From Myxococcota bacterium (lineage in GTDB: Bacteria > Myxococcota > XYA12-FULL-58-9 > JALHOP01): 64,000 bases of DNA. The notes beneath the pieces are model-generated. The model was not told where the DNA came from, did no database searches, and was given only the letters and a program-made list of their open reading frames with translations. The stretch covers positions 186,001-250,000 of the forward strand of contig JALHOP010000002.1 of NCBI GenBank assembly GCA_022842935.1, read 5' to 3'. Of the stretch, positions 24,204 through 32,359 are shown one piece after another (positions within the stretch are counted from its first letter, which is position 1; each line of letters begins with the position of its first letter). The translations under genes were made by a program, and so were the position numbers.

Positions 24204-25718
24204 ATGACCGCGCCCATCCTCGGTATCGACCTCGGAACCACCAATTCTTGCGCGGCTCTCGCGGACGATACGGGAAACGTCCGTCTCATCCCCTACCGAG
24301 GCGGCGAGTTCACGGTCCCCTCGATCTACGCCATCGACGACAAGGGCAACGAGCTGGTCGGCTACGAGGCGAAGCGGCAGTGGCAGCTCAATCCGAAGCG
24401 CACCGTTCACGGAGCCAAGCGGGTCATCGGGATGCGCTACGCTTCCGAGGTCGTCCAGCGCATGCGTTCCGCCGTGAGTTACGAAATCGCAGCCGGCCCC
24501 GATGGCGAGGCGTTGGTCGTCCTCGACGGTAAGACACTCAAGATTCACGAGATCTCGGGGAAGATCCTGGCAAAGGTCCGCGACGTCGCGAGCGCCAACC
24601 TGAACGTGAAAATCACCCGAGCCGTCGTCACCGTCCCGGCCTACTTCAACGATCGGCAGCGCCAGGCGGTCTACGAAGCCGGCAAGAGCATCGGCCTCGA
24701 GGTCGTCCGCATCATCAACGAGCCGACGGCCGCGGCCCTCGCGTACGGCGCGCGCCGCAACGTCAACGAGATGGTTGCTGTCTACGACCTCGGTGGCGGC
24801 ACCTTCGACATCAGCGTCATCTCCATCCGCGACCGGGTCTTCGAGGTCAAATCGACGGGCGGAGACGTGTTCCTGGGTGGGCTCGATTTCGACGATGCGA
24901 TTATTCGCTACGTGCTCAGTGATTTCCGCGCCAAACACGACCTCGACCTTTCGGTCGACCCCATCGCCATGCAGCGTCTGCGCGACGTGAGCGAGCGCAT
25001 CAAGATCGACCTGTCGAGCCGCTCGGAGGTGCCTCTCCTCATTCCGTTCGTCACCACGAACCGCGTGGGCAAGCCGCTCGACATCAACATGGTCATGCGG
25101 CGTGAAGAGCTCGAGACTCTGACCCTACCGCTGGTCGATCAGACTTTCGAGACCTGTGCCCGCGTCATCGAAGAAGCCGGTACCACGCCCGACAAGCTCG
25201 ACCAGGTCATCCTCGTCGGTGGCCAAACCCGCATGCCAGCGATCCAAAATCGCATCGCCAACTTCTTCGGACGGCCTCCGTCGAAGATGGTTCACCCCGA
25301 TGAGTCGGTGGCGATCGGCGCCGCGCTCTACGCTTGGTCACTAGAGTCGCAGTCACCGCTCAAGCTGACGCTGCTCGACGTTTTGTCGATGGCGATCGGC
25401 ATCGAGACCGCACACGGTACTCTGCACAAGTTGTTCGAGCGCAACAGCGCAGTGCCCAACCGTAAGGCCTTCGTTTTCACGACGCACAAGAACAACCAGA
25501 AAGATCTGGTGATGCGCTTGTACCAAGGCGACAAAGAACGCGCTCGCGAGAACGTACTGCTTGGCGAGTTCACCTTCGCTGGCCTGCGACCGGGGGAGGC
25601 TGGCAGCGTTCGCGTCGAGGTCGTATTCGATGTCAGCCTCGAGGGCACGCTATCGTTGAATGCGCGCGACGTCGCGACCGGCCAGGTGATGCAGCAGTCC
25701 GTCCGCTTTCGCGAATGA
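24204..25718 (+). CDS. Hsp70-family chaperone, short, without lid domain
   Basis: 504 residues against about 640 for DnaK. The nucleotide-binding domain is complete: ILGIDLGTTNSCAA (phosphate 1), VVTVPAYFNDRQRQAV, IINEPTAAALAYG, VYDLGGGTFDISV (phosphate 2) and ILVGGQTRMP (adenosine). The beta substrate-binding domain is present but divergent (LTLLDVLSMAIGIETAHG for the usual LLDVTPLSLGIET). The chain ends shortly after VFDVSLEGTLSLNARD, so the C-terminal helical lid and EEVD-like end are absent. It overlaps the next gene by ATGA. No grpE or dnaJ is adjacent; the nearest J-like sequence is in the pseudo-receiver protein across the divergent nadD. Confidence 0.92.
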   Translation: MTAPILGIDLGTTNSCAALADDTGNVRLIPYRGGEFTVPSIYAIDDKGNELVGYEAKRQWQLNPKRTVHGAKRVIGMRYASEVVQRMRSAVSYEIAAGPDGEALVVLDGKTLKIHEISGKILAKVRDVASANLNVKITRAVVTVPAYFNDRQRQAVYEAGKSIGLEVVRIINEPTAAALAYGARRNVNEMVAVYDLGGGTFDISVISIRDRVFEVKSTGGDVFLGGLDFDDAIIRYVLSDFRAKHDLDLSVDPIAMQRLRDVSERIKIDLSSRSEVPLLIPFVTTNRVGKPLDINMVMRREELETLTLPLVDQTFETCARVIEEAGTTPDKLDQVILVGGQTRMPAIQNRIANFFGRPPSKMVHPDESVAIGAALYAWSLESQSPLKLTLLDVLSMAIGIETAHGTLHKLFERNSAVPNRKAFVFTTHKNNQKDLVMRLYQGDKERARENVLLGEFTFAGLRPGEAGSVRVEVVFDVSLEGTLSLNARDVATGQVMQQSVRFRE

Positions 25719-26329
25719 GACCCACGCTTCTTCTGATGGCGCTGCTCGCCGCGGCGTGTGTACGGAAGGTGGCGAACGGAGAGGCGTGCGCCGAGACCAG
25801 AGCGTGCGGCAACGGAGCTGACTGCTATCGTGGAGTATGTACACCGCTGTGCGCGGATGACGGCGAGTGTGACGGCGAGCTCGTCTGTGCGAGGCACCAC
25901 TGTCTGCTCGCGACCGGAGAGCCGAGGCGGAGCGGCGAGGCGGCGACCGATGGCCGATCGCAGAACGCCGATAGCCGAGTACCGACAGCCGATGGCCGAC
26001 TGCCGAACGCCGATGGCCGATCGCCGAACGCCGATGGCCGAGCACCGATGGCCGATGGCCGACTGCCGAACGCCGATAGCCGAGTACCGACAGCCGACGG
26101 CCGACTGCCGAACGCCGATAGCCGAGTACCGACAGCCGATGGCCGACTGCCGAACGCCGATGACCTGCCGATACGACCTGGTCTACGTCGCGGTGCGTCA
26201 GCGAATCCGCCGCCGGACACCGCCGCGCTAGCCTCCGAGCTAAGGGCCATCCGCGTCGAGCTCGAGAATCTTCGCAAAGAACAACAGCGATTGAATGACG
26301 CGATCGATGCGCTCAAATCGCGTCGTTAG
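25715..26329 (+). CDS. Repeat-containing lipoprotein, unknown function
   Basis: 204 residues. The lipobox LLAAAC puts the lipidated Cys at residue 15, after a short hydrophobic leader. A Cys-rich segment follows (GEACAETRACGNGADCYRGVCTPLCADDGECDGELVC, eight or more Cys), like small disulfide domains of myxobacterial surface proteins. Next come about ten heptads of the form D-G/S-R-x-P-x-A, then a helix that can form a coiled coil (SELRAIRVELENLRKEQQRLNDAID). Coupled by ATGA to the Hsp70 gene. The Pro-rich heptads may act as a stalk. No family name can be given. Confidence 0.78.
   Translation: MRPTLLLMALLAAACVRKVANGEACAETRACGNGADCYRGVCTPLCADDGECDGELVCARHHCLLATGEPRRSGEAATDGRSQNADSRVPTADGRLPNADGRSPNADGRAPMADGRLPNADSRVPTADGRLPNADSRVPTADGRLPNADDLPIRPGLRRGASANPPPDTAALASELRAIRVELENLRKEQQRLNDAIDALKSRR
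25947..26163. repeat. 21-base tandem repeat, about ten copies, with 42-base higher order
   Basis: Units encode the heptad D-G/S-R-x-P-x-A; alternate copies (DGRLPNA then DSRVPTA) give a 42-base period. At the DNA level they are built from the hexamers GCCGAT and GCCGAA. This resembles the GCCGATTGCCGAG core of the 15-base repeat in the neighbouring pseudo-receiver gene. Confidence 0.88.
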
Positions 26330-26451
26330 GCCCCCTTGGGGCGGTTTTAACCGGTTCCACCGAAATCACGGTGGGTAAAGACCTACACTGCCAACCAACC
26401 AACCACCGACCAGGGCGTTTATGTTCACCCAGCACGGAGAGGGTCAGCGCC

Positions 26452-27369
26452 ATGACCTTGGTGACGGGTGATACGACGACAGCGCCTCCGAGTCCCGATG
26501 TCCAGCACGCTGGGCCCATCCGGCCCCCTCCACAGCCTCGGCTGAACGCGCGCTCAGCGTTCCGTGAGCCTGGCGCTGACCGTCGCGTCGTCGACGAGCG
26601 GCGCCTCGACCACGGGGCTGGCGCTGCCGCAGACCGTCGCTTGGGCCACGATCGACCAGTCGATCAGTGGAGCACCCCGGACGCCTCACGACCGCACACC
26701 GACACGCTGGCACCGCCTGCGGCGAGCGGGACAGGTCGGCACGTTGCGTGGCGTTCCGAGCCTGCCCCGGTACCCGGTCGGCGACCGAGCGACCCAACGT
26801 CAGGTGACAAGAACTCCGTTGTGACCCAAAACGGACAGAGCTTGCGTACCGTCGAAGACCAAGTGCCGCAGACTCAGGCCAGGGCTTTCATCCCCAGCGA
26901 GCAACGTCCGCTCGCCGACATGGAGCCGGAAGACGCCGCGCTCTACTTCCAGCATCTCGACACTGCTTTCGCGGACATCGACGCTCACCGCGGCGTCATG
27001 CACGGCCCCATGCAGTGGCCCCAGCCCGACACCCACGAAGGGCAACAGCGGGTCGAGGGTCTGGTTGCCAAATTGTTCCGCCCCAAAGAACGGCCCGAGA
27101 GCGCCTACACGACGCTCATCCTCTACATGCCGGCCCCGGACGATCCGAAACGGCTCGAGAAGATCGCGGGATTTGCCACCGCGGTGTCGCGTCAGCTGCG
27201 CACCATGGTCGAGCATGGTGTGGTGCCGCACGTGACCGCCACGGTGCTGCACCAGTCGCTTGGGCGCCACGCCGCCGCCGGCTCACACCCGAAAGACGCG
27301 CAAAGCATCACACGCATGTTCGAGCGTAAGCGGCTCGAGGTCGTGAGCATCTCAGCGGCGCCTCGCTGA
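26452..27369 (+). CDS. Unknown protein: long disordered N-terminus and compact C-terminal domain
   Basis: 305 residues. ATG 26452 has GGAGAGGG about eight bases upstream. The first 150 residues are rich in Pro, Arg, Ala and Thr (TTTAPPSPDVQHAGPIRPPPQ) and probably disordered, with no signal peptide. The C-terminal 150 residues look folded (EPEDAALYFQHLDTAFADID, YTTLILYMPAPDDPKRLEKIAGFATAVSRQL, HVTATVLHQSLGRH). No family recognised. A CCACCG/CGGTGG hairpin at 26357-26374 separates it from the lipoprotein gene, so it has its own promoter or is read at low level. Confidence 0.65.
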   Translation: MTLVTGDTTTAPPSPDVQHAGPIRPPPQPRLNARSAFREPGADRRVVDERRLDHGAGAAADRRLGHDRPVDQWSTPDASRPHTDTLAPPAASGTGRHVAWRSEPAPVPGRRPSDPTSGDKNSVVTQNGQSLRTVEDQVPQTQARAFIPSEQRPLADMEPEDAALYFQHLDTAFADIDAHRGVMHGPMQWPQPDTHEGQQRVEGLVAKLFRPKERPESAYTTLILYMPAPDDPKRLEKIAGFATAVSRQLRTMVEHGVVPHVTATVLHQSLGRHAAAGSHPKDAQSITRMFERKRLEVVSISAAPR

Positions 27370-27450
27370 GCGCGACCCGTTTCGCCATAGCCAATCGGGC
27401 GGTCCGGACACGAAGAGGACCGCAGGGTTAGCGCGGCCAAATAGGTCACA

Positions 27451-27669
27451 TCAAGGATCCGCGTGAGGGACATGCGAAGCGCGGTGCCGGGCGAATCCTC
27501 TGACCGCTAGCTCCGAGACCACGATGAGCGCGACTCCCCCGATGATCATGTGCCAGCGGTACGGCGCGATCGATGGCCAAAAGAAAAACGTGAGAAACCC
27601 AGCCGTGTTGAGAGTCGCTCCGCAAAACGAGACGACCTTCAGCGCTAGAATGAGAGCAAGTTTTCGCAT
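27451..27669 (-). CDS. Small membrane protein, two helices
   Basis: About 72 residues from ATG 27669 (TTG at 27693 is an alternative). Two hydrophobic helices: LALILALKVVSFCGATLN through FLTFFFW, and WHMIIGGVALIVVSELAVRG, followed by a basic tail (FARHRASH). No family. It is co-oriented with fmdB, 63 bases downstream of the fmdB stop. The hydrophobic pattern with a positively charged end supports a real gene, but there is no good ribosome site. Confidence 0.5.
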   Translation of the reverse strand: MRKLALILALKVVSFCGATLNTAGFLTFFFWPSIAPYRWHMIIGGVALIVVSELAVRGFARHRASHVPHADP

Positions 27670-27732
27670 CGAGACCGCCCATGTGTCCGCCAAGGCGAAT
27701 GTTCGGCGTTATTCGCTCCAGACGAGTGCGTT

Positions 27733-28050
27733 CTAGTCGCTTTTAGCGGGTGCCTTGTTCTTCTTGCCCTCGGGTTTTTCTGCCTTGGCCTCGGCTTTGG
27801 CCTCCGACTTGGACTCGCCAGCGGATTCGCCGTCGCCCTTCGACTTCGACGCCTTCTTCTCTTTGTCCTTGCGCGAGTAGTCGGTGATGTACCAGCCCTC
27901 GCCTTTGAGCTGAAACGAGGTCTGGCTCATCACGCGCTCGATCCGCTTGCTGCCGCACTTGGGGCATTTGGCGGGACCAGGGTCGGACATGCGCTGCATG
28001 ACCTCGGTCAGTTTGTGGCACTTCTTGCACTCGTACTCGTAAATCGGCAT
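27733..28050 (-). CDS. FmdB-family zinc ribbon protein
   Basis: 105 residues. Begins MPIYEYECKKCHKLTEVMQ and continues KCPKCGSKRIERVMSQTSF: two CxxC pairs forming the zinc ribbon of the FmdB/regulatory protein family. The last 45 residues are a Lys/Glu/Ala tail (KASKSKGDGESAGESKSEA), probably disordered. The role is regulatory or nucleic-acid related by family name only. Its start is just 13 bases from the divergent lnt start, so each promoter must lie in or at the edge of the other gene. Confidence 0.9.
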   Translation of the reverse strand: MPIYEYECKKCHKLTEVMQRMSDPGPAKCPKCGSKRIERVMSQTSFQLKGEGWYITDYSRKDKEKKASKSKGDGESAGESKSEAKAEAKAEKPEGKKNKAPAKSD

Positions 28051-28063
28051 AGCGGGCGCATCT

Positions 28064-29731
28064 ATGCGGGACGCGAAACAGCAGCGTCAAGCGCTCCTTG
28101 CGGTTGCGTCGGGCGCTGGTTACGCCATCGCGTGGCCGGGCTACGAGCAGTGGCTGCTCGCCTGGGTCTGTTTCATCCCCCTCCTCTGGGTGCTCGACGA
28201 CCCTGGCCTCGGAAAGGTACGGGCGCTCGCCTTCAGCTGGGTGGCCGGCCTCACGGCGCACCTCATGGTCTACACCTGGATCATCGGCATGCTCCGCGAC
28301 TTCGGGCACCTGCCGTTGCCGCTCGCGGTGCTGGGCTACGTGCTCTTGTGCCTGGCTCAGAGCTCATTGTTCGGGGCCTGGGGCTTCATGACCTATGTGC
28401 TGTCGCAACGACTCCGGGTGCCGCTCGTGTGGGCCGCGCCCGTCGTCATGGTCGTCGTCGAGTGGCTCTACCCGGCCTTGTTCCCGAGCTACTTCGCTGA
28501 CTCGCAGTACCGTCAGCTCGCGCTCATTCAGAGCGCCGACATCTGGGGTGTGCTGGGGATTGGCTTCATCCTGACCTTGAGCTCGGCGGTCTTTTATCAG
28601 GTCGTCGCGCGTGTCGTTCGCAAGCGCGGACAGATGCCGCTCGCATCGGGGATCACCCTGTTGGTGCTCGTGGTCTTCGATGTCGTCTATGGAGCAGCGG
28701 CGCTCTCGAACATCGATGACAGCGTCGCAGTGGCTCCCAAGAAGATCCGCGTCGGCATGGTGCAGACCAACATGGGGATCTACGACAAGACCCAGCGCCC
28801 ATCCGAAGGTCTGCGCCGCCATCGCGAACAGTCGCTCGAGGTCGAGCGCCAGGGCGCCGAGCTCATCATTTGGCCGGAGTCCGGCTACTACTATCCCATC
28901 CGCGAGGGGACGACGAACGTCGCGGGGCAGGTGCTTGGGCCCATCTCGACGCCGCTGATATTCGGTGGCCTGCGCGTCTCGAAAAACGAGCGCGGTGAAC
29001 GCGAGGTTTGGAACACCGCCTTCATGACCGACGCCGGCGGAAACATCCTCGGCACCTATGACAAGACCTACCTGCTGGCCTTCGGAGAGTACCTACCCTT
29101 CGGCGACTGGCTGCCGTGGCTCTACGACTTGTCGCCGAACACCAGCAAGTTCAACCGCGGCGTCCACACCCGGCCACTCGAATACGACGGTGTGAAGTAC
29201 GGCATCCTCATTTGTTATGAAGACATTCTGCCCGGCTTCGTCAGCAAGGTGATGCAGAGCCAGCCCGACGTCCTCGTGAACATCACCAACGATGCCTGGT
29301 TCGGGGCCTCACGCGAGCCGGTCATCCACCTCGCGCTCGCCATCTTCCGCTCCATCGAGCACCGCCGCTTCATGGTGCGCTCGACCAACACCGGCATCAG
29401 CGCCTTCATCGATCCAGCGGGGCGCATCCTTGGTGAGACGCCGGTGTTCGCTCGAGCGAACACTGTCCACGAAGTCGCGGCGTTGCAAGGGCGCACCATC
29501 TACAGCCGCGTGGGCGACTTGCTCGCGTGGGTATGTCTCGCTGTCGTGCTTTACTGGTGCTGGCCGCTGTTCAAGACGGGTTACCGGCGCATCCGCAGAT
29601 TGCCCGAACAGCTCACGAACCCGCGAGAACCCGCTCCGTCTTCAGGGCTCGACGATCCCGACGCGAGCTCGCAAGCTCCGAGCTCGCGACCAGGGCTTCG
29701 GCGACCGCGACGAGCTCGCCGCCGTCGCTGA
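28064..29731 (+). CDS. lnt: Apolipoprotein N-acyltransferase Lnt
   Basis: Adds the third acyl chain to lipoproteins at the periplasmic face of the inner membrane. 555 residues: about six to seven membrane helices in the first 225, then a CN-hydrolase domain. The catalytic triad is visible: Glu272 in IIWPESGYYYP, Lys334 in TYDKTYLLAFGEYLPFGD and Cys384 in GILICYEDILPG. A final helix (LLAWVCLAVVLYWCWPLF) and a low-complexity basic tail end the protein. The tail lies in a 119-base overlap with the convergent truB. The substrate class is consistent with the lipoprotein gene at 25.7 kb. Confidence 0.95.
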   Translation: MRDAKQQRQALLAVASGAGYAIAWPGYEQWLLAWVCFIPLLWVLDDPGLGKVRALAFSWVAGLTAHLMVYTWIIGMLRDFGHLPLPLAVLGYVLLCLAQSSLFGAWGFMTYVLSQRLRVPLVWAAPVVMVVVEWLYPALFPSYFADSQYRQLALIQSADIWGVLGIGFILTLSSAVFYQVVARVVRKRGQMPLASGITLLVLVVFDVVYGAAALSNIDDSVAVAPKKIRVGMVQTNMGIYDKTQRPSEGLRRHREQSLEVERQGAELIIWPESGYYYPIREGTTNVAGQVLGPISTPLIFGGLRVSKNERGEREVWNTAFMTDAGGNILGTYDKTYLLAFGEYLPFGDWLPWLYDLSPNTSKFNRGVHTRPLEYDGVKYGILICYEDILPGFVSKVMQSQPDVLVNITNDAWFGASREPVIHLALAIFRSIEHRRFMVRSTNTGISAFIDPAGRILGETPVFARANTVHEVAALQGRTIYSRVGDLLAWVCLAVVLYWCWPLFKTGYRRIRRLPEQLTNPREPAPSSGLDDPDASSQAPSSRPGLRRPRRARRRR

Positions 29732-30542
29732 CCAGGGCGATGGTAGCGCCTTCACCAAAGGTCGGCGTGTCGAGCGCGCGTAGGTCGGCGACGCAAAGCT
29801 GGTAGCCGCTGGTCACCATCTTCACGACTCCGATAGGCAGCGAAATCGTGGGCAGATCGGCAAGCGCCCGCGATAGCGGCAAGAGACGCGTTTTGGCCAT
29901 GGCAGGGTCGTCGGCGAGCGCCTCGAGGGAGACGGCGTCGTCGATCTTGAAGCTGCCAGCCGCAGTCCGGCGCAACATTTTCAAGTGCGCGCCGCAGCCG
30001 AGAAGCTCACCGATATCGGCAGCGAGCACGCGCACGTAGGTGCCGGCCGAACACAGCACATCGACCGTAACCTCGGGGATCTTCACCTCGAGGACGTCAC
30101 AGCTATGGATGGTGACCCTCTTGGCCTCGCGCTCGATGGTCACGCCTTGGCGGGCGAGCTCATACAGGCGCTGCCCTTCGATCTTCTTGGCCGAATACAT
30201 GGGCGGGGTCTGGTTGATGGTGCCAACGAACTTGGCGACCGCCTCGCGGACCTGCGCCTCGGTGACGTTCACGGGCTTCTCGGACGTCACCGTGCCCTCG
30301 GCATCGAGAGTGTCAGTCGTTTGCCCGAGCTTGAAGGTCGCAAGGTAACGCTTGTCACCGCCGGTCAGGTACCGCGCGAGCTTGGTCGCCTTGCCGAGCA
30401 CCAAGGGCAGCACACCGGTGGCTGCGGGGTCCAACGTACCGGTGTGACCGACCTTCTTCTCCTTGAGGATCTTGCGAACGCTGCTCACGATGTCGTGCGA
30501 CGTCGGGCCGACCGGCTTATCGATGATGAGGATGCCGTCCAT
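29613..30542 (-). CDS. truB: tRNA pseudouridine-55 synthase TruB
   Basis: Forms pseudouridine at position 55 in the T loop of tRNAs. 309 residues. DGILIIDKPVGPTSHD at the N-terminus and GHTGTLDPAATGVLP with catalytic Asp38 are family hallmarks; YSAKKIEGQRLYELAR and CSAGTYVRVLAADIGELLG are also present. It follows rbfA by 14 bases in the same direction, the common rbfA-truB pairing. The last 40 residues overlap the lnt 3' end on the other strand and are low in conservation. Confidence 0.95.
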   Translation of the reverse strand: MDGILIIDKPVGPTSHDIVSSVRKILKEKKVGHTGTLDPAATGVLPLVLGKATKLARYLTGGDKRYLATFKLGQTTDTLDAEGTVTSEKPVNVTEAQVREAVAKFVGTINQTPPMYSAKKIEGQRLYELARQGVTIEREAKRVTIHSCDVLEVKIPEVTVDVLCSAGTYVRVLAADIGELLGCGAHLKMLRRTAAGSFKIDDAVSLEALADDPAMAKTRLLPLSRALADLPTISLPIGVVKMVTSGYQLCVADLRALDTPTFGEGATIALVSDGGELVAVAEALVASSELASSRRDRRALKTERVLAGS

Positions 30543-30556
30543 GGTGGGGAGCTCTC

Positions 30557-31039
30557 TTAGCGCGAACGACGCTTGCCAGCGCCCTTCTTGCGGCCGGGGT
30601 TACGGCTCGGGCGAGCCGCGGGCTTTTCGCTGCGCAGCGTTTGCACGGGCACGGGCGCCAGGTTGATGTGATCGGGAAGGTCGGTCCCGCCGTGCGCGGC
30701 AGCGGACAGGAGCGCGTCGATTCTCGAGGCCTTCTCGAGCGTCGCATCGGTCTCGAAGGACAGGGTCGGGGCGCTGCGCAGATCGAGGCGATGCGCGATC
30801 TCGCGGCGCATGAAGCCAGCGGCGGCGCGCAGGCCAAGCAGCGTGTCCTCACGCACCTTCTCGTCGCCGTAGACGGACACGTAGACGCGCGCGATCTTCA
30901 AGTCGTCGGTCATGCGAACCTCGGTGACCGTCGCGAACCCGATACGCGGGTCCTTGAGCTCGTTCACCAGCATCTGCGCGAGCTCTTTTTGAACGAGCTG
31001 GCCGACGCGCTGGGCACGCTTGTGTGCTTCGCCTGACAC
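30557..31039 (-). CDS. rbfA: Ribosome-binding factor A
   Basis: Helps 16S rRNA maturation of the 30S subunit. About 160 residues from GTG 31039 (SGEAHKRAQRVGQLVQKELAQM). Upstream in-frame sequence back to 31189 looks non-coding and would run into coaE. Conserved KDPRIGFATVTEVRMTDDLKIARVYVSVYG and FMRREIAHRLDLRSAPTLSF are visible. It has a basic C-terminal tail (RNPGRKKGAGKRRSR). Starts 42 bases from the divergent coaE. Confidence 0.93.
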   Translation of the reverse strand: MSGEAHKRAQRVGQLVQKELAQMLVNELKDPRIGFATVTEVRMTDDLKIARVYVSVYGDEKVREDTLLGLRAAAGFMRREIAHRLDLRSAPTLSFETDATLEKASRIDALLSAAAHGGTDLPDHINLAPVPVQTLRSEKPAARPSRNPGRKKGAGKRRSR

Positions 31040-31081
31040 GGCGGGTGCGTAAACCCTGCGAACCGTCGTATTGTCAAGGCA

Positions 31082-31684
31082 ATGCGGATTATCGGACTCA
31101 CCGGCGGCATCGCTAGCGGCAAGTCGACCGTGCGCGAGATGCTCATCGACCTGGGGGCCTCCGTCCTCGACGCCGACGCCATCTATCATGGGTTGATCGC
31201 TCCTAAAGGCGGTACGCCGAGCCCGCTGGCGGCTGCCATAGGCCAGCGCTTTCCCGGGGTCTTGCCTGCGGACGGCTCACTCGACCGCGCGGCGCTCGGC
31301 AAGATCGTCTTTAGCGACGAAGGCCAGCGACGTCAGCTCAACGCCCTCACCCACCCAGCGGTAGCCGCCGCGTTCAAGGAGCAGGTCGATGCGCTCGCCG
31401 CCGCGGGCGTGGAGACGGTCTTCTATGACGTACCGTTACTCTACGAAAACGGCCTCGAAAAGGGCATGGATGGCGTCATCGTCGTTTGGGTCCCACGCGA
31501 GGTGCAGATTCAACGCCTCCGGGACCGCAACCACCTGAGCGAGGCAGACGCCAAGGCGCGCGTCGCCTCACAAATGTCGCTCGACGCCAAGGCGAAGAGA
31601 GCCGATTGGATCATCGACAACAGCGCACGGCCGGCGACGACACGCCGCAGGGTCTCCGAGCTTTATCGCGAGCTCATGAAATGA
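31082..31684 (+). CDS. coaE: Dephospho-CoA kinase
   Basis: Last step of CoA synthesis, phosphorylating the ribose 3' hydroxyl of dephospho-CoA. 200 residues, the normal size. P-loop GGIASGKST (residues 8-16), LDADAIYH, FYDVPLLYENG and the lid segment RDRNHLSEADAKARVASQM are all present. Stands alone on the plus strand, convergent with the next gene with 33 bases between. Confidence 0.95.
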   Translation: MRIIGLTGGIASGKSTVREMLIDLGASVLDADAIYHGLIAPKGGTPSPLAAAIGQRFPGVLPADGSLDRAALGKIVFSDEGQRRQLNALTHPAVAAAFKEQVDALAAAGVETVFYDVPLLYENGLEKGMDGVIVVWVPREVQIQRLRDRNHLSEADAKARVASQMSLDAKAKRADWIIDNSARPATTRRRVSELYRELMK

Positions 31685-31717
31685 CCGCGAAGCTCCGGGA
31701 GGCCATGCCTTCGACGC

Positions 31718-32347
31718 TCACCGATCGTGAGGCTTCGGGGCACGCTTGGCCAGAGGAACGACGTACTTCTCGGCGCTGCGCGTCTCATCGAAGCTCACCA
31801 CTTTGACGTCGACGAGGCCCGCAGCGATGGCTGCTTCGCGCGAGGCGGCCTCGCTCACGACGGAGTCCTTCCCCTTCTCGCGGATGACCCACAGAGCGCC
31901 GTCATCGTGCAGCTGCCCGCGCAGGGAGTGTAGGTGGTCGAGGTCACGCGGCGTGTACGCCATGAAGAACAGGAGGGTCTCCTGGCCTTTGGGCTTTCGG
32001 GTCACACTCGTGCCACGCGCGCCTAGCTCTTCTTCGAAGGCTTGATCCTCGAAGCCCACCACACAAACACGCGCCCCCTTGGTGATGCCGAGCTTGTCGA
32101 GCCGGGTCTTCGGGTTGGCGATGGACCGGCCCCACTTACCAGCCTCGTCCCCCAGCTGGAGCGCCATCGGCCCCGTGCTCGTGGCAAGGGTGAGCCAACC
32201 ACCCTCGATACTCGCGATCTTCATGCCCGCGAGCGGAAGCTTCCTGGGCGGATCGGTGTGGATGACGAGGTGCGTGGACTCGAGATAGACGTCGACGACC
32301 TGATTCGTACCGCTAAAGCGGACACGGCAGCGGGCTTCACGTCCCAT
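31718..32347 (-). CDS. DUF3052-like protein with added N-terminal domain
   Basis: 209 residues. The C-terminal 130 residues (LDKLGITKGARVCVVGFEDQAF, ETLLFFMAYTPRDLDHLHSLRGQL, ALWVIREKG, AAIAAGLVDVKVVSFDET) have the alternating strand-helix pattern of DUF3052, a Rossmann-like family without known activity. The N-terminal 70 residues are beta-rich (CRVRFSGTNQVVDVYLESTHLVIH) and may be a PilZ- or PH-like barrel. It lies 12 bases after the stop of the 399-residue gene, so the two form an operon. Function unknown; the family call is moderate. Confidence 0.6.
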   Translation of the reverse strand: MGREARCRVRFSGTNQVVDVYLESTHLVIHTDPPRKLPLAGMKIASIEGGWLTLATSTGPMALQLGDEAGKWGRSIANPKTRLDKLGITKGARVCVVGFEDQAFEEELGARGTSVTRKPKGQETLLFFMAYTPRDLDHLHSLRGQLHDDGALWVIREKGKDSVVSEAASREAAIAAGLVDVKVVSFDETRSAEKYVVPLAKRAPKPHDR

Positions 32348-32359
32348 GGGTTCCCGATC

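Noticed and set aside
30965-31189. Upstream extension of rbfA to 31189
   Set aside because: The extension would run into the divergent coaE coding region, and its sequence (MIDGVGVEDGGPQVDEHL) is a reverse reading of coaE. GTG at 31039 fits the family length.
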